A DNA stretch of 11,737 bases from Candidatus Dormiibacterota bacterium (GTDB taxonomy: Bacteria > Chloroflexota > Dormibacteria > Aeolococcales > Bog-877). Each line of letters begins with the position of its first letter. Within the stretch, counting starts at the first letter, position 1. Under the pieces are notes generated by a model that saw only the letters and a list, made by a program, of their open reading frames with translations, ran no database searches and was not told the origin of the DNA. Positions 1-6,186 of the stretch are shown piece by piece. The stretch spans positions 1-11,737 of the forward strand of contig JASHRA010000013.1 in NCBI GenBank assembly GCA_030038765.1, written 5' to 3'. The position numbers were made by a program, and so were the translations under genes.

Positions 1-2
1 GG

Positions 3-476
3 GCGGATGAGCGCCGGCTGGTGGGGCGCTCCGAGCTCCCAGAGCTGGTCTCGGCGGCGCTGGCGGAGCTGGGCTCCCCCGGCGCTTCGGTGACCTACCG
101 CCTCACCACCGCGGCCGAGCTGCGCCGTCTCAACCGCAGCTTCGCCGGCCTGGACAGCGCCACCGACGTGCTGGCCTTCCCCGCCGCCGCCGCCCTCGGC
201 GACTTCCGCCTGCCGCCGGGGAGCGAGCGATTCCTGGGCGACGTCGCCATCTCGGTGCCGGCTGCGCAGGAGGCGGGCGCCGACCTCCCGGGAGGCCCCG
301 AGGACGAGCTCCGGCTGCTGGCCGTGCACGGACTGCTGCACCTGCTCGGCCACGACCACCAGGGGCGCGCCGAGGCCGCCCTGATGAGCCGGCTGACCCG
401 CTCGGTGCTGACCCGGGAGGCGGACCGTCGCGGCCGGCCCGCGCCCCTGGTGCCGGAGTTGCAGCCCGCCTCGTGA
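3..476 (+). CDS. ybeY: Endoribonuclease YbeY (rRNA maturation factor), probably 5'-partial
   Basis: YbeY is a zinc-dependent single-strand endoribonuclease that acts on ribosomes in 16S rRNA 3'-end maturation and ribosome quality control. The identifying motif is HGLLHLLGHDH, giving zinc ligands H103, H107 and H113 counted from the GTG at 21. The family segment TDVLAFP (48-54) and LGDVAIS (72-78) are also present. The frame is open to the left edge. GTG at 21 is the first start in view but has no clear Shine-Dalgarno, and it would leave only about 35 residues before the RLNRSF segment, too few for the usual first beta strand, so I infer the true start lies outside. An out-of-frame TGA at 8-10 could instead end an upstream gene, which would favour GTG 21. 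The position of E. coli Arg59 (YRGKD) is Ala42 here (FAGLD). The stop overlaps the pth start (GTGA). Confidence 0.9.
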   Translation, partial: ADERRLVGRSELPELVSAALAELGSPGASVTYRLTTAAELRRLNRSFAGLDSATDVLAFPAAAALGDFRLPPGSERFLGDVAISVPAAQEAGADLPGGPEDELRLLAVHGLLHLLGHDHQGRAEAALMSRLTRSVLTREADRRGRPAPLVPELQPAS

Positions 477-1075
477 GCCCGGCCCCGCTCCTGGTCCTGG
501 GCCTGGGCAACCCCGGCCCCGAGTACGAAGGGACCCGGCACAACGCCGGCGCCCGGGCCGTGGCCCAGCTCGCCCGACGGCTCGGGGTCAAGCTCGGGCC
601 CCATCGCGGCCCGGCCTGGCTGGCGCGGGCCCGGCTCCCTGGGCGGGAGCTGGTGCTGGCCCGCTCCAAGACCTACATGAACGACTCCGGTGTGGCCGGC
701 GCCAGACTGGTTCGTGAGCTGGAGCTGAGCCTGGAGGACGTGGTCGTGGTCTACGACGAGCTGGACCTGGAGCTGGGACGGCTGCGGATCCGCTCCGGGG
801 GCGGGACCGGGGGCCACAACGGCATGCGCTCGCTGCAGGCGCACTGGCGCTCCCAGGACTTTGCCCGGGTCCGGATCGGGATCGGCCGGCCGCCGGAGGG
901 CATGGACCCCATCGAGTACGTGCTGGGCCGGCCCGGCCCGGACGAGCAGGAGCAGCTCGAGAGGTCCTGCGCGCGGGCGGGCGAGGCCGTCCTCACCATC
1001 GCCGAGGAGGGCCTGGAGGTGGCCATGACCAGCTTCAACCGGCGTCCCGAGGAGCCGCCCCAAGATGTCGCCTGA
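473..1075 (+). CDS. pth: Peptidyl-tRNA hydrolase (Pth)
   Basis: Pth is a cytosolic monomer that cleaves the ester bond of peptidyl-tRNAs released from stalled ribosomes and so recycles tRNA. The protein is 200 aa, a normal length. All hallmark residues are visible: GLGNPG (N13), TRHNAG with the catalytic H23, KTYMNDSG (N70), YDELDL (D95) and GGTGGHNG (N116). These match E. coli N10, H20, N68, D93 and N114. GTG at 473 is chosen because it forms a 4-base GTGA overlap with the ybeY stop and places GLGNPG at the normal distance from the N terminus. The end overlaps mfd by 11 bases. The location between ybeY and mfd suggests co-translation in one operon. Nothing in the protein looks abnormal. Confidence 0.97.
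   Translation: MSPAPLLVLGLGNPGPEYEGTRHNAGARAVAQLARRLGVKLGPHRGPAWLARARLPGRELVLARSKTYMNDSGVAGARLVRELELSLEDVVVVYDELDLELGRLRIRSGGGTGGHNGMRSLQAHWRSQDFARVRIGIGRPPEGMDPIEYVLGRPGPDEQEQLERSCARAGEAVLTIAEEGLEVAMTSFNRRPEEPPQDVA
1049..1054 (+). promoter_or_regulatory. Ribosome-binding site for mfd inside pth
   Basis: GAGGAG lies 10 bases before ATG 1065, within the last codons of pth. It supports ATG 1065 as the mfd start and means mfd can be initiated by a ribosome finishing pth. Confidence 0.55.
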
Positions 1076-4000
1076 GGCCGCCGCCCCGACCCGGGAGCGA
1101 CCCTCGCTGACGGCGGCACGGTCACTCGCCGGGCTGGTGCGCGGGGCGCCCCTGGGAGAAGCCCTGGAGCGCTGGCGCCAGGGCGGCCTCGCGGCCACCG
1201 CCATCGGCGGCGTCCCCCATCCCGCCGTACCGCTGCTGGCGGCCCTGACGCGCGAGCTCCTGGGTGCGCCGGTGCTCGTGGTGGTGGCTGATCCCGAGAT
1301 CGCCTGGCGCGATCTCTGCGCCTGGACCGGGGAGCGCGGCGTGGCCCTCTTCCCCTCCGCCGACGTGCTCCCCTTCGACCGCATCGGCCCCAGCGGCGAG
1401 GTCTCCCGCCATCGCCTGGCCACGCTGCGGGCGCTGGCCGGCCCCGAGCCGCAGATCGTGGTCACGTCGGTGGGGGCGATGCTGCGCCCGACGCTGTCCC
1501 CGGAGCGGGTCCGGCGCTGGCTCCTGACCCTGGAGCCGGGCAGCGAGCTGGCGCCGGAGGAGCTGGCCGGGCGGCTGCTGGAGTCCGGCTACCGCCAGGA
1601 GTCCCTGGTCGCCTATCCCGGAGAGTTCGCCCGCCGGGGTGGGATCCTCGACTGCTTCCCCGCCGAGGGGCGCCCCTGGCGGGCCGAGTGGGAGGGCCGC
1701 CAGGTGGCTGGCCTGTGGCGCCTCGATGCCGAGTCCCAGGGCTCGAGGGGAGCCCTGGAGCGGGTCGAGCTGAGCCCGGCCCGCGAGTTCGCCCTCGACC
1801 CGGACGCCATTCGGGAGGCGGCACGCCGCCTGGAGCTGATGGAGCTCGGCGAGCTCCGCTCGGACGTGGCCCAGCGCTGGTCCCGGGACCTGGACCTGCT
1901 CCGCTCGGGCGGCCTGCCCGACCCGCTGGACTCCCTGGGCCCGCTCCTGGCCGACCCGGGGCAGACCCTGCTCGGCCACCTGCCCCGGGAGACCGTGCTG
2001 CTGCTGGACCACCGCGCCCGGCTCCTGGACCGGGGGCGGTCCTGGCTCGACGAGGTGGAGGGCATCCGCGCCGCCGAGGTCGCCCGCGGCGAGCTGCCGG
2101 CCCAGCTCCCCCTCGGCCTGGCCTCCCTCGGGGACCTGGAAGCCCAGCTCAGCGGCCCCCGCAGCCTCGACCTGCGCCACGAGCCGGGCGATCCCGGGGA
2201 CCTCCTGGAGGACCTCGGGGTGGGGGCGGCACCGGCCCTGGCGGGAGACTTCGACCGCTTCGGGGAGGAGGTCCGCGAGCTGCGTCGGGCCGGGCTCCCG
2301 GTGCTGGTCCTGGGCACGCAGGTGGACCGGGTGGTGGAGCTGGCCGAGGAGCGGGGGCTGGAGCCGACCGAGCTGGAGGAGTTCAGCGTCTCGGCCACGC
2401 CGCTGCCGCCGGGGGCGCTGCTGGTGGCCCCGGGGGAGCTGCAGTCGGGGCTGGTGCTGGGCCAGCCGGGTCTCACCGTGGTCTCCGAGTCCGACCTCTT
2501 CGGGGTCGGCAAGCGGCGCGCCTCGAGCCTCCTGCGCAGCGTCCGGCGCACCGAGTCGAGCGCCGCCGGGCGGCTCCGCCAGGCCGTTCCCGAGGTCGAT
2601 CCCCAGGGGCTGCGCTTCAAGCTCGAGCCCGGGGACATGGTCGTGCACCGCGACCACGGCATCGGCCGCTTCCTCGCCATGAGCCGGGTCCGGGACGACG
2701 ACGGCGAGCGCGAGTACATGCAGCTGGAGTACGCGGACGGGCACAAGCTCTACGTCCCCGTGGAGCACCTGGACCGGGTCGAGCGCTACTCCGGCGGCTC
2801 CGGCTCCCAGCCCCAGCTCTCGCGCCTCGGCAGCGGCGAGTGGGAGCGCACCAGGAGCGCGGTCCGGCACCGGGTGGACCAGATCGCGGAGGAGCTGGTG
2901 GAGCTCTACGCCAAGCGGATCGGGGCCGAGGGGCACGCCTTCGCGCCTGACTCCCGCTGGCAGCAGGAGCTGGAGTCCTCGTTCCCCTACCAGGAGACCC
3001 GCGACCAGCTCATGGTGCTGGAGGACATCAAGCGCGACATGGAGTCGAGCCGGCCCATGGACCGGCTCCTCTGCGGGGACGTCGGCTTCGGCAAGACCGA
3101 GATCGCGCTCCGGGCGGCCTTCAAGGCGGTCGAGGACGGCCGCCAGGTGGCGGTCCTGGTGCCCACCACGGTCCTGGCCCAGCAGCACTTCCTCACCTTC
3201 AAGGAGCGGCTGGCCGCCTTCCCCGTGCGGGTGGAACTGCTCTCCCGGATGCGCACCGAGGAGGAGGTCAAGGTGGTGCTCGGGGGCCTGGCCACCGGCA
3301 CCGTGGACATGGTCGTGGGCACCCACCGGCTGCTCCAGCGCGACGTCCGCTTCAAGGACCTGGGGCTGGTGGTGCTGGACGAGGAGCAGCGCTTCGGCGT
3401 CTTCCAGAAGGAGCGTCTCAAGCAGCTGCGCACGGCCGTGGACGTGCTCTCCATGTCCGCCACGCCCATCCCCCGGACCCTGCACATGGCCCTGGCGGGC
3501 ATCCGTGACCTGTCGGTGGTGAGGACCCCGCCCGAGGGCCGGCTGCCCATCCGCACCTACGTCACCGCCCGCGAGGACGGCCTGGTGCAGGACGTGATCC
3601 GGCGCGAACTGGCCCGCCAGGGCCAGGTCTACTTCGTGCACAACCGGGTCCAGACCATCCAGCGCGAGCTGGAATGGCTGCGCCAGCTGGTGCCCGAGGC
3701 CCGCATCGAGGTGGCCCACGGCCAGATGGACGAGAGCGTGCTGGCCCAGGTCATGGTCCGCTTCATGTCCGGCGAGGTGGACGTGCTCTGCTGCTCCACC
3801 ATCATCGAGAACGGCCTCGACATCCCCAACGCCAACACCCTGGTGGTGGACGAGGCCTCCCGCATGGGGCTCTCCCAGCTCTACCAGCTGCGGGGGCGGG
3901 TGGGCCGCTCGGGCCAGCGCGCCTACGCCTACTTCCTCTACGACCCGGGGCGCTCCCTCACCGAGCGGGCCGACAAGCGCCTCGACGTGGTGGCCGACCT

Positions 4001-4640
4001 CCAGGACCTGGGCTCCGGCTTCGCCCTGGCGCTCAAGGACCTGGAGATCCGGGGGGCGGGCAACGTCCTGGGCGAGGCCCAGCACGGCGACATGGCCGCC
4101 GTTGGCGTCGAGATGTACAACCACCTCCTGCGCCAGGCCGTCCTGGCGGCCCAGGGCCAGGAGCTGCCCGAGTCCCCGGCCCAGGTCCAGGTGCGGTTGC
4201 CGCTGGCGACGCTGCTGCCCTCCGACTACATCCCCGACGAGCGGGTCCGGCTGCGCGTCTACCAGCAGCTGGCCGGGGCCACCTCGGAGGCGGAGCTGGA
4301 GGAGGCGCGCAGGGGTCTGCGCCAGCGCTTCGGTCCCCGGCCCGAGCAGCTCGACAACCTGCTGCTGGGGCTCCGGGTCCGGCTCCTGGCCGCGGCCGCC
4401 GGGGCCCAGTCCGTGGAGACGGACCGGGGGGACCTGCTGATCGCCTTCGAGCCCGGCCACGGCCTGCCCCTGGGCGAGATCCTGGGGGCAGCCGCCGGGC
4501 GTGGCTTGGAGGTGGGCCAGAACCGCGTCCGGCTGCGCCTGGCGGCGGTCGGGGAGGCCTGGCCCGAGCTGCTCCTGGGCACGCTGCGCCGCCTCGGGGT
4601 GGCCCGGGACGAGCTGGTGGCGCGGCTCCTGCCCCGGTGA
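1065..4640 (+). CDS. mfd: Transcription-repair coupling factor Mfd
   Basis: Mfd is an ATP-driven DNA translocase that binds RNA polymerase stalled at lesions, pushes it off and recruits UvrA for nucleotide excision repair. The protein is 1191 aa, close to the usual 1150-1180. Domains in order: UvrB-like N-terminal modules (about 30-330, including RRGGILDCFP), a middle region, the CarD-like RNA-polymerase-interaction domain (about 520-580, starting LEPGDMVVHRDHGIGRF), and the RecG-type helicase core. The core has Walker A GDVGFGKT at 671-678, DEEQRFG from 772, SATPIPRTL, and motif VI RGRVGR at 943-948. A TRG-like segment (LEIRGAGNVLG) follows near 990-1005, then a C-terminal autoinhibitory domain to the end. 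All ATPase motifs are intact. ATG 1065 has a GAGGAG site 10 bases upstream. The stop overlaps mazG (GTGA), continuing the coupled series. A very long open frame on the opposite strand is a GC-driven shadow. Confidence 0.98.
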   Translation: MSPEAAAPTRERPSLTAARSLAGLVRGAPLGEALERWRQGGLAATAIGGVPHPAVPLLAALTRELLGAPVLVVVADPEIAWRDLCAWTGERGVALFPSADVLPFDRIGPSGEVSRHRLATLRALAGPEPQIVVTSVGAMLRPTLSPERVRRWLLTLEPGSELAPEELAGRLLESGYRQESLVAYPGEFARRGGILDCFPAEGRPWRAEWEGRQVAGLWRLDAESQGSRGALERVELSPAREFALDPDAIREAARRLELMELGELRSDVAQRWSRDLDLLRSGGLPDPLDSLGPLLADPGQTLLGHLPRETVLLLDHRARLLDRGRSWLDEVEGIRAAEVARGELPAQLPLGLASLGDLEAQLSGPRSLDLRHEPGDPGDLLEDLGVGAAPALAGDFDRFGEEVRELRRAGLPVLVLGTQVDRVVELAEERGLEPTELEEFSVSATPLPPGALLVAPGELQSGLVLGQPGLTVVSESDLFGVGKRRASSLLRSVRRTESSAAGRLRQAVPEVDPQGLRFKLEPGDMVVHRDHGIGRFLAMSRVRDDDGEREYMQLEYADGHKLYVPVEHLDRVERYSGGSGSQPQLSRLGSGEWERTRSAVRHRVDQIAEELVELYAKRIGAEGHAFAPDSRWQQELESSFPYQETRDQLMVLEDIKRDMESSRPMDRLLCGDVGFGKTEIALRAAFKAVEDGRQVAVLVPTTVLAQQHFLTFKERLAAFPVRVELLSRMRTEEEVKVVLGGLATGTVDMVVGTHRLLQRDVRFKDLGLVVLDEEQRFGVFQKERLKQLRTAVDVLSMSATPIPRTLHMALAGIRDLSVVRTPPEGRLPIRTYVTAREDGLVQDVIRRELARQGQVYFVHNRVQTIQRELEWLRQLVPEARIEVAHGQMDESVLAQVMVRFMSGEVDVLCCSTIIENGLDIPNANTLVVDEASRMGLSQLYQLRGRVGRSGQRAYAYFLYDPGRSLTERADKRLDVVADLQDLGSGFALALKDLEIRGAGNVLGEAQHGDMAAVGVEMYNHLLRQAVLAAQGQELPESPAQVQVRLPLATLLPSDYIPDERVRLRVYQQLAGATSEAELEEARRGLRQRFGPRPEQLDNLLLGLRVRLLAAAAGAQSVETDRGDLLIAFEPGHGLPLGEILGAAAGRGLEVGQNRVRLRLAAVGEAWPELLLGTLRRLGVARDELVARLLPR

Positions 4641-5365
4641 GCCGGGACGAGCTGGCGGAGCTCGAGCAGCTCTTCCAGGTGATGCGGCGCCTCAGGGCCC
4701 CGGGCGGCTGCCCCTGGGACCGGTCCCAGACCCACGAGACCCTCATGCCCTACCTCCTGGAGGAGACCCACGAGGCCCTGGAGGCGATCGAGGAGGGCAG
4801 CCCCGAGCACCTGGCGGAGGAGCTGGGGGACCTGCTGGTGGAGGTGGCCATGCACACGGCCATGGCCGAGGAGGCGGGCGAGTTCGACCTCGCCCTGGTC
4901 GCCCGCCGGGCCCGGGAGAAGATGGTGCGACGGCATCCCCACGTCTTCGCCGACGCCCGCGTCGAGGGGGTCGAGGACCTGCTGCGCAACTGGGAGCGGA
5001 TGAAGCGGGAGGAGAAGCCCGAGCGCCGCTCCCAGCTGGACGGGATCCCCGCCTCGCTGCCCGCCCTGGCCCTGGCCTCGGCGGTCCAGAGGCGTCGGCC
5101 CCGGGCCGCGGCCGCGGAGGGGACGCCCGGCGTCTACGGCGATCCTGCCCGGGTGGCGGGGGAGAGGCTGGCCTCCCTGCGGGCCTCCAAGGGGCGGCCC
5201 GGCACCGAGCAGCGGCGGCTGCTGGGGGAGCTGCTCTTCGCCGTCGTGGCCCTGGCCCGCGAGCTGGGCCTGGACGCGGAGTCGGCGCTGCGCCAGGAGG
5301 CGCGGCGGGAGCGGGGCCGGCTGCGCTCCTGGGAGCTGGGCGGGGGCGGGCCGGAACCGGGCTAG
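4637..5365 (+). CDS. mazG: Nucleoside triphosphate pyrophosphohydrolase MazG
   Basis: MazG hydrolyses (d)NTPs to NMP and pyrophosphate, which cleans the nucleotide pool and can lower ppGpp signalling. The protein is 242 aa from GTG 4637. The N-terminal domain is canonical: CPWDRSQTHETLMPYLLEE (25-43), the metal-binding set E42, E43, E46, E62 and D65 (EELGDLL), then RRHPHVF. The second MazG domain is recognisable by LPALALASAVQ, LLGELLFAVVALARELGLD and the ending that replaces KFERRF. It is degenerate, though: the EExxE helix reads GERLASLRA and the usual D of ELGDLLFA is E. I infer that catalysis sits in the first domain. GTG 4637 is chosen for its 4-base GTGA overlap with the mfd stop; the frame stays open far upstream, but that part is a shadow of mfd. 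The mfd-mazG adjacency is common in high-GC bacteria. Confidence 0.95.
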   Translation: MSRDELAELEQLFQVMRRLRAPGGCPWDRSQTHETLMPYLLEETHEALEAIEEGSPEHLAEELGDLLVEVAMHTAMAEEAGEFDLALVARRAREKMVRRHPHVFADARVEGVEDLLRNWERMKREEKPERRSQLDGIPASLPALALASAVQRRRPRAAAAEGTPGVYGDPARVAGERLASLRASKGRPGTEQRRLLGELLFAVVALARELGLDAESALRQEARRERGRLRSWELGGGGPEPG

Positions 5366-5375
5366 GCGCCGGCCC

Positions 5376-5403
5376 TTGGCCGGGCGCGCGGGGTCCGTAT
5401 ACT
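5376..5403 (+). promoter_or_regulatory. Putative sigma70-type promoter before the FtsB-like gene
   Basis: TTGGCC (5376-5381) is followed after 16 bases by TATACT (5398-5403), a close match to the -10 consensus in a region otherwise almost free of A and T. Transcription would begin near 5410, about 60 bases before GTG 5473. The -35 half is weak (TTG only). The site suggests the membrane-protein gene is not solely dependent on the mazG operon. Confidence 0.5.
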
Positions 5404-5472
5404 CTCGCCAACTCGCCGGGCCTGCCGGCGCCGCACCTCACTGCATCCCAGCCAACGTTGAACCAAGATCGA

Positions 5473-5910
5473 GTGGGCGGCCACGGCCCCGTCGCGGGGG
5501 CGATCCGGGAGCTGCGCATCCGCTGGCGACTCTTTCGCCGCAGCCACTCGCCCACCAGACGGCACCTGGCCCTCGCCATGGCGGCACTGGCGGTGGCCTG
5601 GATCGGCCTCGCCCTCTACCATGGGCTCGGCACCGACGCCCAGCTCCACCGCCAGCTGCTCCAGCTCCAGCAGCAGTCCCAGGGCCTGAGCCAGGAGCTG
5701 CGGGCGCAGCGCCAGGAGCTGAGCTCGGCCGCCTCCAGGGCGGGCCAGGAGGAGTTGGCCCGTTCCGAGGGGCTGAGCACCCCCGGCGAGCAGGTCTACG
5801 TGGTGGAGAATCCGGTGCGTGCGGCCGGGCCGGCCACGATGGCGCGGGCCACGACGGCTGTCGGACAGTCGGCCCAGGGGCTCGCCCAGTCGCTCCTCGG
5901 TCTGCCCTGA
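5473..5910 (+). CDS. FtsB/DivIC-type septum formation initiator protein
   Basis: This is a predicted single-pass inner membrane protein of the divisome family that links FtsL and FtsQ/DivIB to septal wall synthesis. From GTG 5473 it is 145 aa. It has a basic cytoplasmic N terminus (RELRIRWRLFRR, 12-23), a membrane helix at about 31-52 (LALAMAALAVAWIGLALY), a Gln/Leu/Glu-rich coiled coil at about 55-95, then ARSEGLSTPGEQVYVVENP (96-114). That last part matches the family ending ARExLGxVxPGExVYVV. About 30 Ala/Thr-rich residues follow, a modest extra tail. TTG 5458 and ATG 5578 are alternative starts. ATG 5578 would begin inside the membrane helix and lose the basic flank, so I reject it; no start has a good Shine-Dalgarno. 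In many actinobacteria this gene follows eno; no eno lies between it and mazG here. Confidence 0.8.
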   Translation: MGGHGPVAGAIRELRIRWRLFRRSHSPTRRHLALAMAALAVAWIGLALYHGLGTDAQLHRQLLQLQQQSQGLSQELRAQRQELSSAASRAGQEELARSEGLSTPGEQVYVVENPVRAAGPATMARATTAVGQSAQGLAQSLLGLP

Positions 5911-5914
5911 GCGA

Positions 5915-5930
5915 AGGCCCGCCGGGGCCT
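5915..5930 (+). terminator. GC-rich hairpin after the FtsB-like gene (possible terminator, no U tract)
   Basis: AGGCCC (5915-5920) and GGGCCT (5925-5930) form a perfect 6-base stem with a GCCG loop, five bases after the stop codon. There is no run of T after it, so it is not a classic intrinsic terminator. In high-GC genomes such hairpins are sometimes the only visible end signal. Confidence 0.35.
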
Positions 5931-5964
5931 CCGGCCGGATCGGGAGGGAGGCATTACGCCGCGC

Positions 5965-5992
5965 CCGCCCCAAGTGGGCGGCCGGGCCCGGC
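5965..5992. repeat. Second GC-rich hairpin and adjoining 12-base palindrome
   Basis: CCGCCC (5965-5970) pairs with GGGCGG (5976-5981) around a CAAGT loop, and the perfect palindrome GCCGGGCCCGGC (5981-5992) follows directly. The pair may add to transcription termination between the housekeeping and glycerol blocks. No U tract follows, and chance pairing in GC-rich DNA is possible. Confidence 0.3.
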
Positions 5993-6019
5993 GGGGGAGA
6001 GCTGTCGACGTCCACAATA

Positions 6020-6032
6020 GGCTCCGGGAGCC
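6020..6032. promoter_or_regulatory. 13-base palindrome upstream of the glpF promoter (possible operator)
   Basis: GGCTCC-G-GGAGCC is a perfect inverted repeat ending 25 bases before the -35 element at 6058. A looser inverted pair, GCCGA (6030-6034) with TCGGC (6046-6050), overlaps its right arm. The placement suits an activator or repressor site for glycerol control, but no known operator consensus is matched. Confidence 0.3.
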
Positions 6033-6057
6033 GAAAGTCGGACAATCGGCGCTCAGC

Positions 6058-6086
6058 TTGACCGGCCCCCCTCGCAGCACTACGAT
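6058..6086 (+). promoter_or_regulatory. Sigma70/sigmaA-type promoter of the glycerol operon
   Basis: TTGACC (6058-6063; 5 of 6 bases match TTGACA) and TACGAT (6081-6086; 4 of 6 match TATAAT) are separated by an ideal 17 bases. The predicted start of transcription is near 6093-6095. This gives a leader of about 85 nt before glpF ATG 6179. No promoter of this quality is seen later, so it probably drives glpF-dhaK-dhaL-glpK-glpA. Confidence 0.7.
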
Positions 6087-6117
6087 TCATCCGCATTTAG
6101 GGAGACGTGGTGGGTTT

Positions 6118-6186
6118 GTGATCGAGCCGCACATCCCCCGCGCGCTCCGAGACAGGCAAGAGGTGCGGGAGGAAGTACATGGCTGA
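6118..6186 (+). CDS. Possible leader ORF (22 codons) overlapping the glpF start
   Basis: GTG 6118 opens a frame of 22 codons that ends at TGA 6184-6186, eight bases past the first base of glpF ATG 6179. The peptide reads VIEPHIPRALRDRQEVREEV followed by HG, with no similarity I recognise. The ribosome site is poor: GGTGGG is only 3 bases before the GTG, and AGGGAG is 13 bases before it. Its interest lies in position, because it runs through the hairpin that can mask the glpF Shine-Dalgarno. It may be chance. Confidence 0.25.
   Translation: MIEPHIPRALRDRQEVREEVHG
6134..6173 (+). promoter_or_regulatory. Leader hairpin that can sequester the glpF ribosome-binding site
   Basis: The glpF Shine-Dalgarno GGGAGGA (6167-6173) is 5 bases before ATG 6179. 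CCCGCGC (6137-6143) can pair with GTGCGGG (6163-6169; one G-U). TCC (6134-6136) pairs with GGA (6171-6173) beyond a bulged A6170, and CTC (6145-6147) pairs with GAG (6160-6162) inside a bulged G6144. The 13-pair stem with a 12-base loop covers the whole Shine-Dalgarno. I infer translational control; folding energy was not computed. Confidence 0.4.

Noticed and set aside
1122..4460. Open frame of about 1100 codons on the opposite strand of mfd
   Set aside because: It mirrors mfd codons in GC-rich DNA, where stops are rare. The product is a low-complexity Gly/Leu/Gln/His-rich chain with no domain, while the + strand holds an intact Mfd.
3674..4636. Long upstream extension of the mazG frame
   Set aside because: The extension is Pro/Gly/Ala/Arg-rich and lies wholly inside mfd. 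The family N terminus begins at GTG 4637, with a GTGA overlap.
4501..5472. Long upstream extension of the FtsB-like frame across mazG
   Set aside because: The translation is low-complexity and overlaps mazG. The membrane-protein features begin only after 5473.
5974..6117. Upstream part of the 70-codon frame ending at 6186
   Set aside because: It runs through the hairpins and the promoter, before the predicted transcription start. Only the part from GTG 6118 could lie in the leader.
6117..6133. CRP-like dyad TGTG-N9-CACA in the glpF leader
   Set aside because: CRP sites need TGTG-N8-CACA. The spacing is off by one, the inner bases do not match, and the site is downstream of the predicted transcription start.
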